NCBI RefSeq assembly: GCF_003752155.1
Contig: NZ_RJVG01000004.1
Span: forward strand, 267,766-331,765
DNA length: 64,000 nt
Reading direction: 5' to 3'
Origin: Mobilisporobacter senegalensis
GTDB lineage: Bacteria > Bacillota > Clostridia > Lachnospirales > Lachnospiraceae
Part shown: piece after piece, positions 62,321 to 64,000 of the stretch
Numbering within the stretch: the stretch's first letter is position 1
Layout of the letters: every line of letters begins with the position of its first letter
Notes under the pieces: model-generated
Databases searched by the model: none
What the model was told of the DNA's origin: nothing
What the model saw: the letters and a program-made list of their open reading frames with translations, nothing else
Position numbers and translations under genes: made by a program

Positions 62321-63607
62321 TTAGGCTTCTTTCGCTGCCTCTGTAACAAAATCAACAGCTTTTTGAACTGCAATATCCATTTTCATTTGTTCTTTTTCTC
62401 TTTCACCGATGATTTCTTTTAATTTCTCATATTCCATTTGATACATAGCAGCCATATCTTTGATTTCTTTCTCGATATCTTCATCGCTGGCAGTAATGTT
62501 TTCTGCTTTCACGATTGTTTCAAGAACTAATCTGCTCTGAATACGTTTCGTTGCCTGTGGCTTTAATGTTTCAATGAACTTTTTACTATCCATTCCGGTG
62601 AATTGGAAATATTGTTCTACAGTCAGACCTTGCTGCTGGATTCTTTGAGCAAATTCATCTGCCATTTGCTTTACTTGTGTATCAAGCATAGCATCCGGTA
62701 TTTCCATTGTTGCGTTTTCAATGATCTTATCAACAACTTCATCTTCTTTTGCTCTCTTGGCATCTTTTTCTTTTTTCTCTAAAAGTTTTGCCTTAAGATC
62801 TTCTTTATATTCTGCTAAAGTTTCAAATTCAGAAACATCAGAAGCAAATTCATCATCAAGTTCCGGAAGTTCTTTTTCTTTGATCTCTTTTATTGTTACT
62901 TTGAACATTGCATCTTTACCAGCAAGTTCAGCTGCCTGGTATTCTTCTGGGAATTTTACATTCACTTCTACTTCTTCCCCGATCTTCTTGCCAACTAATT
63001 GCTCTTCAAATGTATCAATAAATGAATGGCTTCCTAATGTTAAAGGATAATCTGTTCCTTTCCCACCTTCAAATGGAACTCCATCTACGAATCCTTCAAA
63101 ATCAATGATCGTTTGATCTTTGTCTTTTGCCGGTCTGTCTTCCACTGCGATTAATCTTGAATTCTGTTCTCTTACTTTGTCAAGTTCTCCATTCATTTCA
63201 TCTTCAGTTACTTCAATATCTGCTTTCGCAACTTTGATTCCTTTATAGTCGCCAAGAGTAACCTCTGGTTTTACAGCCACGGTTGCTGTAAATATAAATG
63301 GTTTTCCGCTTTCGATCTGAACTACATCAATATCCGGCTGGGATACAAGGTCAAGTCCGCTCTCAACTGCTGCTTTTTCATATGCATCCGGAATGATATT
63401 ATTGGCAGCATCTTCATAGAACACTTCTTTTCCATACATTTTCTCTATGATCTTACGTGGTGCTTTTCCTTTTCTAAACCCTTGAACATTCATCTTGCTT
63501 CTATTCTTAAGATATGCTTTCTCAGTTGCTGCCTCAAACTCTTCTGCAGTAGCTTCTATCGTAAGCTTAACCATGTTCTTCTCTAATTTTTCTACCTGTA
63601 AACTCAT
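62321..63607 (-). CDS. tig: Trigger factor
   Basis: A 428-aa ribosome-bound chaperone and peptidyl-prolyl isomerase. N-terminal ribosome-binding domain with the signature [17 protein letters not shown] (about 43-59), the central FKBP domain ([40 protein letters not shown]), and the helical C-terminal domain. Length is that of the family. It is first in the tig-clpP-clpX-lon-engB cluster, with AAGGAGGAAACATTA before the ATG and a promoter about 72 bp upstream. Confidence 0.97.
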   Translation of the reverse strand: MSLQVEKLEKNMVKLTIEATAEEFEAATEKAYLKNRSKMNVQGFRKGKAPRKIIEKMYGKEVFYEDAANNIIPDAYEKAAVESGLDLVSQPDIDVVQIESGKPFIFTATVAVKPEVTLGDYKGIKVAKADIEVTEDEMNGELDKVREQNSRLIAVEDRPAKDKDQTIIDFEGFVDGVPFEGGKGTDYPLTLGSHSFIDTFEEQLVGKKIGEEVEVNVKFPEEYQAAELAGKDAMFKVTIKEIKEKELPELDDEFASDVSEFETLAEYKEDLKAKLLEKKEKDAKRAKEDEVVDKIIENATMEIPDAMLDTQVKQMADEFAQRIQQQGLTVEQYFQFTGMDSKKFIETLKPQATKRIQSRLVLETIVKAENITASDEDIEKEIKDMAAMYQMEYEKLKEIIGEREKEQMKMDIAVQKAVDFVTEAAKEA

Positions 63608-63678
63608 TAATGTTTCCTCCTTAAGATACGTGAAGAGTATCTAATTCGAACAATTACCCATTTTCACGTTTTGACATT

Positions 63679-63707
63679 AGTATATTATAACATAAGTCAC
63701 TTGTAAA
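63679..63707 (-). promoter_or_regulatory. Promoter of tig
   Basis: Minus strand: -35 TTTACA (63702-63707), 17-bp spacer, -10 TATACT (63679-63684). I see no CIRCE or CtsR heptad repeat (GGTCAAA) around it, so class I/III heat control is not evident. Confidence 0.65.
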
Positions 63708-63724
63708 GACTATAAAATTTTTAT

Positions 63725-63868
63725 TAACAGTTCAGCCATGCAGAAAGTAGTGTGCAAATTGCCCGTGAGTGCTTGCACGCTAAGGGCAGTTTGTGCACTA
63801 CTTTCTATAAGGCGCTCTGCCTAAGCGAGAAGTAGCGTAGCGAATTCGAGCTTATGGCTGAACTGTTA
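63725..63868. repeat. Palindromic repeat element, copy 1 (nested inverted repeats)
   Basis: A 15-bp perfect inverted repeat, TAACAGTTCAGCCAT (63725-63739) and ATGGCTGAACTGTTA (63854-63868), encloses an inner long hairpin: AGAAAGTAGTGTGCAAATTG against CAGTTTGTGCACTACTTTCT. The 102-bp core 63753-63854 is repeated at 63896-63997. No gene lies in 63608-64000. Confidence 0.8.
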
Positions 63869-63895
63869 CAAAAACAAGTTGCTATGAAAACCAGC

Positions 63896-64000
63896 TGCAA
63901 ATTGCCCGTGAGTGCTTGCACGCTAAGGGCAGTTTGTGCACTACTTTCTATAAGGCGCTCTGCCTAAGCGAGAAGTAGCGTAGCGAATTCGAGCTTAGGG
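63896..64000. repeat. Palindromic repeat element, copy 2 (cut by window edge)
   Basis: The first 102 bp equal 63753-63854 with 143-bp offset, down to GAATTCGAGCTTA; the right inverted repeat may follow outside. The units look like extragenic palindromes or non-autonomous (MITE-like) elements. Confidence 0.8.

Noticed and set aside
63608..63720. CIRCE or CtsR operator at the tig-clpP-clpX promoter
   Set aside because: No TTAGCACTC-N9-GAGTGCTAA or GGTCAAA tandem heptad is present.

Overview
The window is AT-rich, nearly all genes lie on the minus strand, and Shine-Dalgarno sites are strong. Gene content (DUF4364-type protein, Flp1-like pilin, TadZ with an atypical P-loop, tig-clpP-clpX-lon-engB cluster, multi-domain GH92 enzymes) points to an anaerobic Clostridia, most likely a Lachnospiraceae-type organism. 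This placement is inferred from family content; no rRNA is present.

Layout. 1-13 kb: a cut-off GH92 alpha-mannosidase, a three-gene MacB/FtsX-like ABC transporter operon with a possible small peptide gene upstream, tRNA-Gln, a cation diffusion facilitator, and a second, very large GH92 enzyme (2178 aa) with CBM6-like, three X2-like and bacterial Ig-like domains. Both GH92 genes carry the same G/C-rich direct-repeat box at the same distance from the presumed -10 region. 13-16 kb, plus strand: malic enzyme, a TIGR01212-type radical SAM protein and a DUF4364-type protein, ending in a perfect 24-bp bidirectional terminator.

16-54 kb, minus strand: one long Tad (Flp) pilus locus. In transcription order: tadZ, a c-di-GMP-I riboswitch with an intrinsic terminator, tadA, tadB, tadC, a Flp-type pilin, a giant TadG-like protein (1375 aa), a tandem array of eight mosaic lipoprotein genes separated by repeated copies of the last ~250 bp of the TadG-like gene and by structured palindromic spacers, a TadE-like pseudopilin fused to a C-terminal TNT (NAD+ glycohydrolase) toxin domain, two small cytosolic proteins that could be its immunity proteins, a second TadE-like protein, a prepilin peptidase, and then a phospho-signalling group (WG-repeat protein, FHA protein, PP2C phosphatase, PknB-type kinase, small membrane protein) ending with a 1790-aa Ig-like repeat surface protein. 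The genes suggest a surface pilus whose production is set by c-di-GMP and which may carry a toxin.

54-64 kb, minus strand: a lipoprotein and an Ig-domain secreted protein bracketed by two copies of a 63-bp sequence that includes the engB terminator, then the housekeeping cluster tig-clpP-clpX-lon-engB with a clear promoter before tig, and at the right edge two copies of a 102-bp palindromic repeat.

The strongest candidates for an undescribed system are the TadE-TNT fusion with its downstream genes, and the neighbouring lipoprotein/TadG-tail array, both downstream of the c-di-GMP riboswitch.
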